From contig NZ_JADWYQ010000014.1 in NCBI RefSeq assembly GCF_022414575.1, forward strand, positions 1-64,000: 64,000 nucleotides of DNA. Direction: 5' to 3'. The notes beneath the pieces were generated by a model, which was given only the letters and a program-made list of their open reading frames with translations, did no database searches and had not been told where the DNA came from. Positions 8,815-19,100 of the stretch are shown one piece after another (position 1 is the first letter of the stretch; every line of letters starts with the position of its first letter). The position numbers and the translations under genes are program-made. Source of the stretch: Streptomyces sp. MUM 178J (GTDB lineage: Bacteria > Actinomycetota > Actinomycetes > Streptomycetales > Streptomycetaceae).

Positions 8815-11800
8815 GTGCCCGAAGACAACGTCATACCGCTCACCTCAGACAATGACGCCTGGCAGAGGGCGGTACAGCTGTTCACCGGATACAAGGCGCC
8901 AGAGCGGCACACCCTCTTCGACACGCTCCTCGGCAACGAGGGCATCAAGCAGATGAAGGTGGAGATCAGCAAGCAGGGGAGGGTCGACTACGTCGATCCG
9001 GACGACTTCAACTGGCGTGTCGACAACGCCGGATACCGCATCGAGAACACCGACTTCGTCATCCCCTTCTATATGACGAGGGGCGACGACCCGTCGGCCG
9101 GCGACGGGGTCTCGATGTACAAGGCCCGCATCACCATGCTCGGCAACAAGAGCCATGACGGACCTCCGGCGGGCGGTGTCGTGGAGGGCGGGGAGTTCAA
9201 GAGCCAGTACGAGAAACACCTCGATCTCACCGGTGACAAGGCGACCTGGACGACCGCACCGCTCACCCAGTACGCCTACGGCACGGGCCGCGCCCTGGAG
9301 GCACTGCTCAACAACGAGAACGGCACCTACGGCTTCTCCTGGAACAGCGTCAACGTCGTCGAGGAACAGGCCGTCACCCTGAAGTCCTTCGACACCGCGG
9401 CCGCAGCCTTCGACCGGGTCGCCCAGTTCTTCGCCAACCGCCAGCAGACCATCGCGGAGTGGCAGCGCCGGGTGGGCGCCGAGCAGGACGACGCCTGGCG
9501 CGGCCAGGCCGCCGGCGTCTTCTGGCACCTGATCGACACCCTCAACCGGCAGTACGAGGGCTTCGCCAAGGACATGGGCGGCGACAACGGCAGGTCCAAG
9601 CAGGGCAACGAACTGCGCGAGGCCCGCTCGGCGTTCCGCAACGCCGTTCTCAAGCTGCACTCCAGCTGGGCGCACTGGGAGCTCTACATGGGCAACCCGC
9701 TGCGCTGGCTGCACGACCTGCTCGTGGAGATCACCGACCACGTGTGGGAGAACAACATCAAGCAGATCACCTACAAGGTGAACCCCGGTTACGGCCCCTA
9801 CTCGAGCCCCTACACGACCTACCACGCCCAGGGGGGCTTCGACCAGACGGCCACCCGGTTCGGCAAGAGCGACAACTTCGGACCGCTGGACCAGCTCGAC
9901 ACCTGGAAGGCGGTGGGCGACCGGGCCGTCGAGAACTGGCAGGCCTCCGTCATCGAGAACCTGGTGGATCCCGCCAACGCGGCCCTGGAGGAGATCCACA
10001 ACAAGTGGAGCAGCAAGAGCATCGACCTCGGCTCGGTCAAGGTCCGCGGCGACGAGGACCTCACCAGCTCCTACACCGAGGACAAGAACGAGAAGGAGAA
10101 GGAAGAGGCCGACAAGGCCATTGAGGAGGCCAACAAGAAGAACGACGAGTTCATTGCCTGGCAGAAGGAGCAAGCGGAGAACGCGAAGGCCGAGCAGGAG
10201 GAGAAGGAGAAGGAGGCCAAGGAGGAGGCGGAGAAGGCGAAGGCCGAGCAGGAGAAGAAGGAGCAGGAGGCGAAGGCGGAGCAGGAGGCCAAGGAGAGGG
10301 CGGCCAAGGAGGAGGCGGCCGCTGCCAAGGCCGAGCAGGAGCAGAAGGAGCAGGAGGCGAAGGCCGAGCAGGAGGCCAAGGAGAGGGCGGCCAAGGAGGA
10401 GGCGGCCGCTGCCAAGGCCGAGCAGGAGCAGAAGGAGCAGGAGGCGAAGGCCGAGCAGGAGAAGAAGGAGCAGGAGGCGAAGGCGGAGCAGGAGGCCAAG
10501 GAGAGGGAGGCCGAGGCCAAGCAGGCAGAAGCGGAGGAGAAGGCCGAACAGAGGCAGGCCGAGCAGGAGCAGAAGCAGGAGGAGGCGCAGCGTAAACAGG
10601 AGGAGGCCCAGGCCCGTGCGGAGCAGTTGCAGATAAGCCAGTTCAACCAGGCCCGCGCCGACCAGGAGGCCGCCCGCAAGAGGCAGGAGGAGAAGGAGGC
10701 GGAGGCGAAGGCGGAGCAGGAGGCCAAGGAGAGGGAGGCCGAGGCCAAGCAGGCCGAGGCAGAGGCCGAAGCCGAGCAGAAGGAGGCGGAGGCCAGGGCG
10801 GAGCAGGAGGCCAGGGAGAAGGAGGCCGAGGCCAAGCAGGCCGAGGCAGAGGCCAAGGCCGAGGAGCGGCTGAAGGAGCAGGAGGCCAAGCAGGCCGAGG
10901 CGGAGGCAAGGGCAGAGGAGGAGCAGAAGAAGCAGGAGGAGGAGCAGCGCCGGCTCCGGACCGAGCAGGAACTGCGCCAGGAGCAACTGCTGACGGAGCA
11001 GGAGAAGCGGGAGGCCGAGCAGCTGGCCCGGCAGGAGGAGGCCGAGAAGCGCCAGGAGGAGGCGTGGCAGCAGGCCCAGGCCGCCTACCAGCAGAGCACG
11101 GAGGGGCTGCTCAACCCGGGCGGCGTCGACCTGCCCGGCTCCGGCGGCCTTGACACCGGCGGCCTTGACACTGGCGGCCTTGACACCGGCGGTCTGAACT
11201 CGCAGCCCCTCGACCGGATCGCCGCGAACCCCTACTCCGGCGACACGCTGGCCAACCCCGGCGGCAGCAGCACCACCCTCGACGAGACCGGCCGACTGGT
11301 CACCGAGTACCCCGACGGCAGCTCCGTGCGGATCGACCCCGATCTGCGCACGGCGACCGTCACCCAGCCCGACGGCACCGTGCAGACCGGTCCGCTCAAT
11401 GTCGGCGACCTGCTCCCCAACCCCGACGGCAGCGTCACGCACCTCGACTCCGACGGGAACATCGTCACCGAGTACCCAGACGGCACGACCACCACGGTCA
11501 ACCCGCACACGGGCGTCGGCACGACCACCCGCCCCGACGGCACCGTCAGCTCGGGCAACCTCAATGGCGCCCTCGGCGACCTGCCCTCCGGCTCCGGCTC
11601 CGGCTCCGGCTCGTACGGCTCACCCTCCTCCAGGTCTCCCGCCTACGACTACGGCTCCTACGAGGAGGAGCTGTACGACGAGTCCCCCTACGAGTCGCCG
11701 TACGCCACTTCGGCGTCCACCGGCGCCGCGGCTTCGGCGGCGGACATCGGCACCCCGCTGAACGCCGGCTCGCTGCCCGGCGGCGTCGGCATGGGAGGCG

Positions 11801-12183
11801 CGCCGACGGGAGGCATGCCCATGGGAGGAATGCCGATGGGAGGCATGCCGATGGGCGGCACGGGCGGCGGCGGAAACCAGGGCCAGTCCGAGCGCGTCCG
11901 CAACGTCATCGACGACGCACAGGCGGTGAGCAGCCGCGGCGGACGCTACGGCGGGAGTCCTGCGCCCCGGACCGTCCAGGACGAGAACGACGTACGGGTG
12001 TCCGCCCCCCGTGCCTCCGCCACCACCGGCTCCAGCCCCTTCCTCCCCATGGGCGGGGCCGCGGCACCCGGTGGCCAGCCGCAGACCCAGAGCGGTGACC
12101 GCGCCCGGGAGGTCTGGGCGCAGGAGGACGACGATGTGTGGGGCACCGACGAGGGCGGCGCACCCGCCGTCATCGGCCGGTGA
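8815..12183 (+). CDS. Large coiled-coil, Gly-rich T7SS-associated protein (possibly AAWKG-like)
   Basis: The 1,122-aa protein has four clear zones. Residues 1-410 are globular and helical, with '[13 protein letters not shown]' near residue 225 recalling the AAWKG/WXG type of Streptomyces ESX proteins. Residues 420-765 are an almost pure Glu/Lys/Ala/Gln coiled coil containing an in-phase 90-bp (30-residue) repeat. Residues 775-800 repeat GGLDT, and about 800-925 repeat 'EYPDGS/RPDGT' strands. Residues 985-1020 repeat GGMPM, and the protein ends with [13 protein letters not shown] and an acidic tail. No signal peptide or membrane helix is visible. The start is GTG with GGAG 10 nt upstream. The shape suggests an elongated exported or scaffold protein. 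The AAWKG assignment is tentative. Confidence 0.8.
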   Translation: MPEDNVIPLTSDNDAWQRAVQLFTGYKAPERHTLFDTLLGNEGIKQMKVEISKQGRVDYVDPDDFNWRVDNAGYRIENTDFVIPFYMTRGDDPSAGDGVSMYKARITMLGNKSHDGPPAGGVVEGGEFKSQYEKHLDLTGDKATWTTAPLTQYAYGTGRALEALLNNENGTYGFSWNSVNVVEEQAVTLKSFDTAAAAFDRVAQFFANRQQTIAEWQRRVGAEQDDAWRGQAAGVFWHLIDTLNRQYEGFAKDMGGDNGRSKQGNELREARSAFRNAVLKLHSSWAHWELYMGNPLRWLHDLLVEITDHVWENNIKQITYKVNPGYGPYSSPYTTYHAQGGFDQTATRFGKSDNFGPLDQLDTWKAVGDRAVENWQASVIENLVDPANAALEEIHNKWSSKSIDLGSVKVRGDEDLTSSYTEDKNEKEKEEADKAIEEANKKNDEFIAWQKEQAENAKAEQEEKEKEAKEEAEKAKAEQEKKEQEAKAEQEAKERAAKEEAAAAKAEQEQKEQEAKAEQEAKERAAKEEAAAAKAEQEQKEQEAKAEQEKKEQEAKAEQEAKEREAEAKQAEAEEKAEQRQAEQEQKQEEAQRKQEEAQARAEQLQISQFNQARADQEAARKRQEEKEAEAKAEQEAKEREAEAKQAEAEAEAEQKEAEARAEQEAREKEAEAKQAEAEAKAEERLKEQEAKQAEAEARAEEEQKKQEEEQRRLRTEQELRQEQLLTEQEKREAEQLARQEEAEKRQEEAWQQAQAAYQQSTEGLLNPGGVDLPGSGGLDTGGLDTGGLDTGGLNSQPLDRIAANPYSGDTLANPGGSSTTLDETGRLVTEYPDGSSVRIDPDLRTATVTQPDGTVQTGPLNVGDLLPNPDGSVTHLDSDGNIVTEYPDGTTTTVNPHTGVGTTTRPDGTVSSGNLNGALGDLPSGSGSGSGSYGSPSSRSPAYDYGSYEEELYDESPYESPYATSASTGAAASAADIGTPLNAGSLPGGVGMGGAPTGGMPMGGMPMGGMPMGGTGGGGNQGQSERVRNVIDDAQAVSSRGGRYGGSPAPRTVQDENDVRVSAPRASATTGSSPFLPMGGAAAPGGQPQTQSGDRAREVWAQEDDDVWGTDEGGAPAVIGR

Positions 12184-12212
12184 CCCCCAGCGCGGCGGAG
12201 GAGAACGCACCC

Positions 12213-12689
12213 GTGACAGAACCGATGGAGCAGCGCATCGCCAAGGCGATGGCAGAACTGGAGTCCGTTCAGGCCGCAGTGGCGCGGGCCGAGGAGCGGC
12301 TCGCCCGCGCATTCGCCACCGTGCGGTCCCGGGACCGGGCCGTCGAGGTGACGGTCGGAGCCGGGGGAGAGCTGACCGGACTGAAGTTCCTGGACAACAA
12401 GTACCGCTCGATGAACGCCGCCCAGCTGGCCGCCTCCGTGATGGAGGCGGTCGGGCGGGGTCGCGCGCAGATGGCCCGGGAGGTGATGGACACCTTCGCC
12501 CCGCTGACCTCGCCCAGCGCCGAGGTCCCGGAGCTGCGGGGGGTCGACGTCGACTGGGACCGCATCTTCGGGTCGGCGCTGAGCGGGGAGGCCGGCGGCC
12601 GGTATGGCCGGCGCGGCGGGGACCGGCTGAGGGACGAGATCCACGAGGACACCGACGACATGCGGACACGCGGAAGGGGCCGGTCATGA
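12213..12689 (+). CDS. YbaB/EbfC-like protein of the T7SS locus
   Basis: The 158-aa product has a helical start followed by 'VEVTVGAGGELTGLKF', the beta-hairpin typical of the YbaB/EbfC nucleoid-associated fold. ESX loci often encode such small proteins (EspL-like), which act as chaperones or regulators rather than general DNA binders. A GTG at 12213 with GGAGGAG 10 nt upstream is preferred over an in-frame upstream start inside the preceding gene. The C-terminal 40 residues are basic and disordered. The stop overlaps the next start (ATGA), which indicates translational coupling. Confidence 0.78.
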   Translation: MTEPMEQRIAKAMAELESVQAAVARAEERLARAFATVRSRDRAVEVTVGAGGELTGLKFLDNKYRSMNAAQLAASVMEAVGRGRAQMAREVMDTFAPLTSPSAEVPELRGVDVDWDRIFGSALSGEAGGRYGRRGGDRLRDEIHEDTDDMRTRGRGRS

Positions 12690-13048
12690 GCGGCGTGTAC
12701 GAGGCGTACCCGGATGCTCTGAGGTCGAGCATCGAACGGATGAGGCGGCTGCCCGAGATGGCCCGCAAGCTGGGCGAGGACTTCACCAGCCAGGAGCGGT
12801 CCTATGTGGAGTGGCCCGGCTGGACGGACGACTTCGCCCACGAGGTCCGCCCCGTCTACGAGAGCAACAACGAGTTCTGCCTGGGCACCAGCAGCACGCT
12901 GTTCCAGGCCCTGGACGGTCTGGTCTCCGCGACTCTCGCGAACCTGGAGAACATCGAGCAGACCCGAACCGATTCCACGGAGCGGATCCGCGAGCACAGA
13001 CTCCGGACCGAGGAGGCCGTCGAGGGCGACACCGGCGGACGCCACTGA
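12686..13048 (+). CDS. WXG100-like small protein coupled to the YbaB-like gene
   Basis: The 120-aa helical protein carries WPGW in the turn between its two helices, close to the W-x-G of ESX proteins. It ends in a charged tail rich in E, R and T. Its start overlaps the preceding stop by 4 nt. It sits right before the giant toxin gene, the usual place for a small partner protein that escorts a large T7SS effector. The partnership is inferred from position; the family is known to act that way with LXG-type effectors. Confidence 0.72.
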   Translation: MSGVYEAYPDALRSSIERMRRLPEMARKLGEDFTSQERSYVEWPGWTDDFAHEVRPVYESNNEFCLGTSSTLFQALDGLVSATLANLENIEQTRTDSTERIREHRLRTEEAVEGDTGGRH

Positions 13049-13100
13049 CGCGACGGCGGTGACGCGACGGCGGTGACGCGACGAAGGTGACGCGACGAGG
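13047..13100 (+). repeat. 14-bp tandem repeat before the giant gene
   Basis: Nearly four copies of GACGCGACGGCGGT (the third reads GACGCGACGAAGGT, the fourth is cut short) begin inside the stop codon of the preceding gene. They end 39 nt before the GTG of the giant toxin gene. They could alter spacing or mRNA structure ahead of that start. Confidence 0.85.
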
Positions 13101-13139
13101 GCGTGCGCGGTCGACAGTTCATGGTGAGCGGAGCTTTGG

Positions 13140-16100
13140 GTGCAGGAGATCGTATTTCCTGAGGACGTCAGGAAGATGCTCTGGATCCTCATCGGCGAGA
13201 TGCCGTTGCAGGCCAGGGAGAACCTCGCCTACGCCAGCAAGGACCTCTACCTGGACTTCGGCCGGGGCATCCGTGAACTGAGCGACGAGATCCAGCGTTC
13301 GATCGTCGACGCCTCCACCTCCCTGCCCAAGGACGTCGGCGACCAGTACGTCCAAGGGCTGTCGCTGCTCACCAACGACGGCGGCGTCAACCACCTCAAC
13401 TCGATGATCGACCAGCTCGAGGACATCGCCCGGGGCCAGGTCGACCACTCGATGAAGATCCAGGCGGCGAAGTGGGAGATCATCGCCGAGATCGTCATGC
13501 TCCTCATCGAGCTGGCGCTGATGGCGGCGCTGGCCGCGATCACCGGCGGCACCTCCATCTCCGAGATGGCCCTGGCCCGGGCCCGCAGCAGGCTGGCCGT
13601 GCTGATCATCATCGACCGCCTGCTGAGGTTGACGCACCTCGCTCCGACGCTCACCGAGGCCTTCACAGAGGCCCTGCAGACCCTCGCGGTTCGGCTCGCG
13701 CAGATCGCGCTGAACCCGAGGGACCGCAAGCCCGACGGGATCGACTGGAGCGACGTCGGCAAGGCGGCGGCCTTCGGCGCGGTCGTCGGCCTGTTCGGGT
13801 CGGTCCTGGAGGCCGGCGGCGACTTCTTGAAGAACTGGATGAAGAAGTCCTTCGACGACTTCGACACCTTCGCCAAGAACCACCCCAAGTGGAACACCAC
13901 GCTGAACGGCGTCGGCGAGTTGGGCGGCGCGTTCGTCGTCGGCGCAGTCAGCGAGTCCTTCGGCGAATACCTCGTGCAGGGTGCCTTCGAGGGCGACTGG
14001 GACTTCAAGTGGGAGACGTTCGTCGGCTCCGGCACGAGCTCGATGTTCGACGTGGTCGCAGGCGGGGCCGTGGGGGGCGGCGCCCTGTGGCTGCACAACA
14101 AGTGGAGAACCCAGACCGACACCGACTCCGACGTCGTCAACGACACCGCCACGCTGTCCGGGGCCGGCGGCAGCGGCGGATCGAACGCCTCCACCACGTC
14201 CACGCCGGCCCCGGATCCGGCCCCCGCGCCGTCGCCGCGGCCGACGGCCGCCGACGGCCCCCCGGCGGTCACCACCCCCGCGCCGGACACCACGACCACT
14301 GTGCCGCCGCCGGTGGCGTCCGCCCCGGTGGGGGGCGCCCCGACGACATCGACGTCCACCTACACGTCCTACACGTCCCCCGCCACGACCTCCTCCACGT
14401 ACGACGACCACGACAGCGCCTCGGATGTGTCGTCCCTCGACGACGACTCGCTGTTCGGTTCGGACACCGACTCGCTCGCCTCCGACACCACGTACGGATC
14501 GGCGTCCACTTCACACACACCCGTCGGCGCCGACCCGGCGACCACGTCCTCGCCGATCACCGCCAAGGGCTCCGGCGCCCCCGCCTCTCGCACCGGCGCC
14601 GACGGCGACAACGCCTGGATCGGTGACGACGCCACGGAAGACCTCGACGGCGCCGGCGACGGCCTGAACCCGACCGCCGACCTCACCGGGTCGCCCACGC
14701 AGGGCGGCAACACCTCCGCCACCGGCCCGCGCACGGTGCCTGGCGGCGCCGAACGGACCGACGTCCGCAACCCGTACGCTGCCGACGACCTGGCCGACCA
14801 GAGCACCGACGGCAACACTCAGCAGTCCTCCGCCGACCGGCACACCGGCAGTTCCGTTCCGCGCGGCGCCGGCGCCCCACCCCGTGCGCAGGACGGCGAA
14901 GAGATCCGTACCTTTGTCCCCGAACAGGACGCACCGCAGGGGCAGTCCGAGGACGAGCACGCCGAAGTGCAGCCCACCGGGCCCCGTGCCACGACGTCGG
15001 GGGGAACCCCCGACACGCAGCTCCCGGCCCACACCCCGCAGCAGGGCAACACACTGCCGGAGCAGCGGACCGTCCCGGACGGCGAAGCGTCACAGGACAC
15101 CGACGTCCGGCCGGAGACCGGCGATATGCCGGGCGCGATCGCGCCGCCCGCCCCCGCCGTCACCGTCGCACCGGCCACGCTGACCGGCAACCCCGGCTTC
15201 GAAGCGGCACGGTCCGCCGTGCCTCCGGTACCCCGCTCGCACACCTGGGTCGACCCGATCTCCACGCCCGCCGACCCCGCACGGCCGGGCGAGACGACGC
15301 AGTACACGGTCCGGTCGAAGTTCGACGCGCGCCGCATCGCGTACGACGGTCAGTGGATTGCCGACCTCACCGTCCAGGTCGCCGCCGCCCCCGACGGCCT
15401 GCCCGGCGACGTCTGGGACAAGGTGCGCTCCGGGGTCGAGGCGTACTTCAACGCGCCCGGCCACCAACTGCCCAACGGCGACCTGCTGCACATCACCGTC
15501 GTACAGGCGCCGGGCGACGCGCACCCCGACGCGCTCAACGTCGACCTCGTCGGCCGCGACCAGCAGATGACCCGCACCGCCTGGTGGGCGGACGCCGATC
15601 CCGTCGACTACGCCCACGAGATCGCTCACCAACTCGGCCTGCGGGACGAGGCGCGGGCCGGCGACCCGGCCGCACCCCAGCGGCCCGACATCCCGGGCAG
15701 CCTGCTGGGGGACTACACGCGCCCCGCTCCGGCGGGGCTCGCTCAGGGCGGCCTGCGCGGCCGGCACCTGGCCCTGCTCGGCGCTCTCGTCGGCGACCTC
15801 ACGGCGACGCCCCCCGAGCGGCCCGCCGCAGGACCTGCCGGACGTCGGCCGCCCACGGTCTCCGACACACCCCCCGGGGCCGAACCGCACGCGCCCCGAC
15901 CGCCGCAGCCGACGGCGACGACCTCCTCATATGTGGCCCCGCCGGTTCAGACGACCGGCGACGCCACCGCGTCGGACACGCCCCGGAGCGCCACGGCGGA
16001 CGTCCAGGGCCAGGAGGCGTCCGACGCGTCTCCCCGCCCGGGGCCAAGCGCTGACGACCGCGCCGTGCCCGCTGTGCACGCCGCGCCCCCAGGCCCCGCC

Positions 16101-19100
16101 AAGCAGATCACCTCCGGCGTCATGGACGCCTACTACCGGGCGTACGCGGAGTTCTTCGAGACCGACGACTCCGCCGCAGACTTCGCAAGCGGCTACTACG
16201 TCTTCGCCTACGCCCAGGACGTCGTGGCCCCCAAGCTCGCCACGCACGCCTCGATGCTGAACCAGATGCGGGCCTTCCATGATCAGCTGATCCGCATCCG
16301 CGACGAGCGGGCGGCGGCTGCGACGCCGATCGTCCGTCAGGCCGGTGAGTCGATGCGGTTGTATCGGAAGATGTCGGCGGCGGAGGCTGCGCAGATTCTG
16401 GGGAAGGGGCCTGCGGCGGGGCTTGGTGCGGCGATGGCGTACAACCAGAGTGCGGAGTACCGGAAGTTCTTCACCACGTCGTTGTCGCATACGAGTGTGT
16501 TCAGCAATGCGAATGCTGCTTCGGATGATGAGGTGGTGGTGGAGTTCGCGTTGCCGTGGGATGGGTACTGGGGCTTTGTGGGCCGGTTCGGGACGCCGAA
16601 TCAGCAGACGGGCGCGTATCAGGTGCGTGATTCGGCGTTGGTGCACCAGGAGCGGCTGCGTACCGGAGCCGCCGCCAACTTCCGTACGCGGGAGGACGTC
16701 GACGCGGTCGTGACGGACCGTACCCACCACAACATCGGTATCGGTCATGGAAACGTCCGTGACTTCGGCCGGCTTGTGACCGCGACCCGCCAGGTCCCCG
16801 CCCAGGAGGTCGACCAGGCGGCCCGGGACGCGGTCGCCGCCGCCCGGGAGTCGCGCCGCCCCCGGATCGACGCACTGATCACCGAGCGCGTCGCGCCGCT
16901 GCGGGAACGCGAGGCAGCCGGCCTGCACTCCGCCCCCACCCCGGTCGCCCCCGCCGGGCCCTCGGCGAGGTTCACCCCGGACGTCATGGCGGCGTTCCAC
17001 CGTGCCTACGTGGACCACTTCTTCTCCGCCGACCGGACGGCGTCGGACTTCGACAGCGTCTACTACGACTTCGTCGACCGGCAGAGCGTCGTCACCCCGG
17101 AGTTGGCCGTCGACAGCCGTCTGCTGCCTCGCATGGAGAAGTTCCACACCGAGCTGCTGGGCGTCGAGTCGGAGCGGGCGGCGGCTGCGACGCCGATCGT
17201 CCGTCAGGCCGGTGAGTCGATGCGGTTGTATCGGAAGATGTCGGCGGCGGAGGCTGCGCAGATTCTGGGGAAGGGGCCTGCGGCGGGGCTTGGTGCGGCG
17301 ATGGCGTACAACCAGAGTGCGGAGTACCGGAAGTTCTTCACCACGTCGTTGTCGCATACGAGTGTGTTCAGCAATGCGAATGCTGCTTCGGATGATGAGG
17401 CGGTGGTGGAGTTCGCGTTGCCGTGGGATGGGTACTGGGGCTTTGTGGGCCGGTTCGGGACGCCGAATCAGCAGACGGGCGCGTATCAGGTGCGTGATTC
17501 GGCGTTGGTGCACCAGGAGCGGCTGCGTACCGGAGCCGCCGCCAACTTCCGTACGCGGGAGGACGTCGACGCGGTCGTGACGGACCGTACCCACCACAAC
17601 ATCGGTATCGGTCATGGAAACGTCCGTGACTTCGGCCGGCTTGTGACCACAACCCGCCAGGTCCCCGCCCAGGAGGTCGACCAGGCCGCCCAGACCGCGC
17701 TGACGGCCGTCCGCGAGGACGGACGGCGTGCGGCCCACGCCCTCGTACAGCAGAAACTGGACCGGGCCGCCGGTGTCCACGGAGAACCGTTCGGCCTGGA
17801 AGGGGAGGACGCGGACGGGCTGATCTCGGAGGTCGCCGTGGACGTGCCCGAAGCCGTACGGCCGCCGGACGCCGAGGCCCTGCTGGCGGAACTGTCCGCG
17901 CTTGCGGCCCCGGAGCTCCTCGACAGGCTGTCCCTGCTCCCGGTTGGGCATCGGCGGTGGCTTGCCGGGCAGTCGGAGTTCGTGGAGCAGGTCCGGTCGC
18001 GGTTGTCGCTGGAGGATTTTGCGGGGTTTGCGGCGCGGTTGCTGGTGGTGGTGCCGGGTGGGTCGGCGCGGCCGGTGTCGGCGCGGTGGGAGGCGTATGC
18101 GCAGGTGGCGCGGATGCTGCGGGATCCGGATGCGGTGACGCGGCTGCTGGGGTCGAGGGCTTCGGTGGTGGTGTTGCCGTTGGATGTGCCGTTGTCGGCG
18201 GTGAGTTCGTTTGCCGGTTTGCATGGTGTCGACGGTCGTGGGCTGGATGAGCTGCGGGGTGCGCAGAGTGGTCTGGTGGCGGCGGTGGCGGAGGAGAACC
18301 TGCTGGGGGAGCAGACGCCGGTGGGTGGGGTTCCGCATCAGCCGGAGGGGTACTCCTCGGCGACGCACGAGATGGCGCACTTGCTGCATACGGCGGGGCT
18401 GACGGATGGGGACCGGGAGCTGATCCGGCGCGTCTTCCATGCCAGGGATGCCGCGGGACATGATGTCGAGGGGCCGGACGGTGTGCGCAGGGACATCGCG
18501 GGCCGGCCTGTGGACACCTATGCCTCGGTGGACGAGTTCGAGTTCTTCGCGCAGTTGAGCAATGTCTATCTGGGTACGAATCACGGATTCGACGCGGCGA
18601 CGGGCAGGCCTCGGAACAACGGCGTGGAGTGGGTGCGCGGGCACGAGCCTGAGCTGCTGCCGCTGCTGAAGCGGCTGTACGGGACGGATCCGCAGGCGGT
18701 GCATGATGCCGCGGCCAACCCGGTCGCGGCCACCGCCGCCGACAACGCGATGTACGAGGCGTTCCTCGACTTCATGACCGGTATCGGCGAGAACGGCGAC
18801 GACACACCCGCCGGCCTCTCCCCGGACGACCGCCCGAAGCCTCCCGGGACCGGCGCGGCGGAGCAGTTGCACGCGGCGCCCTCCGAACCCGCCAAGCGGA
18901 TCACCGTCGAGGCGATGGAGGCCTACTATCGGGCCTACGCCGACTTCTTCGACACCGACGACGCGGCTGTCGACTTCGCAAGCGGCTACTACGTCTTCGC
19001 CGACAGCCAGACCGTCTTCACTCCCAAGATCGCCCTGCACGACACGCTGCGGGACCAGTTCGGCGCCTTCCACGCCGAACTGGTCCGCATCCGCGACGAG

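Noticed and set aside
12138..12212. Upstream start for the YbaB-like gene
   Set aside because: It lies inside the preceding gene and lacks a ribosome site, while the GTG at 12213 follows GGAGGAG.
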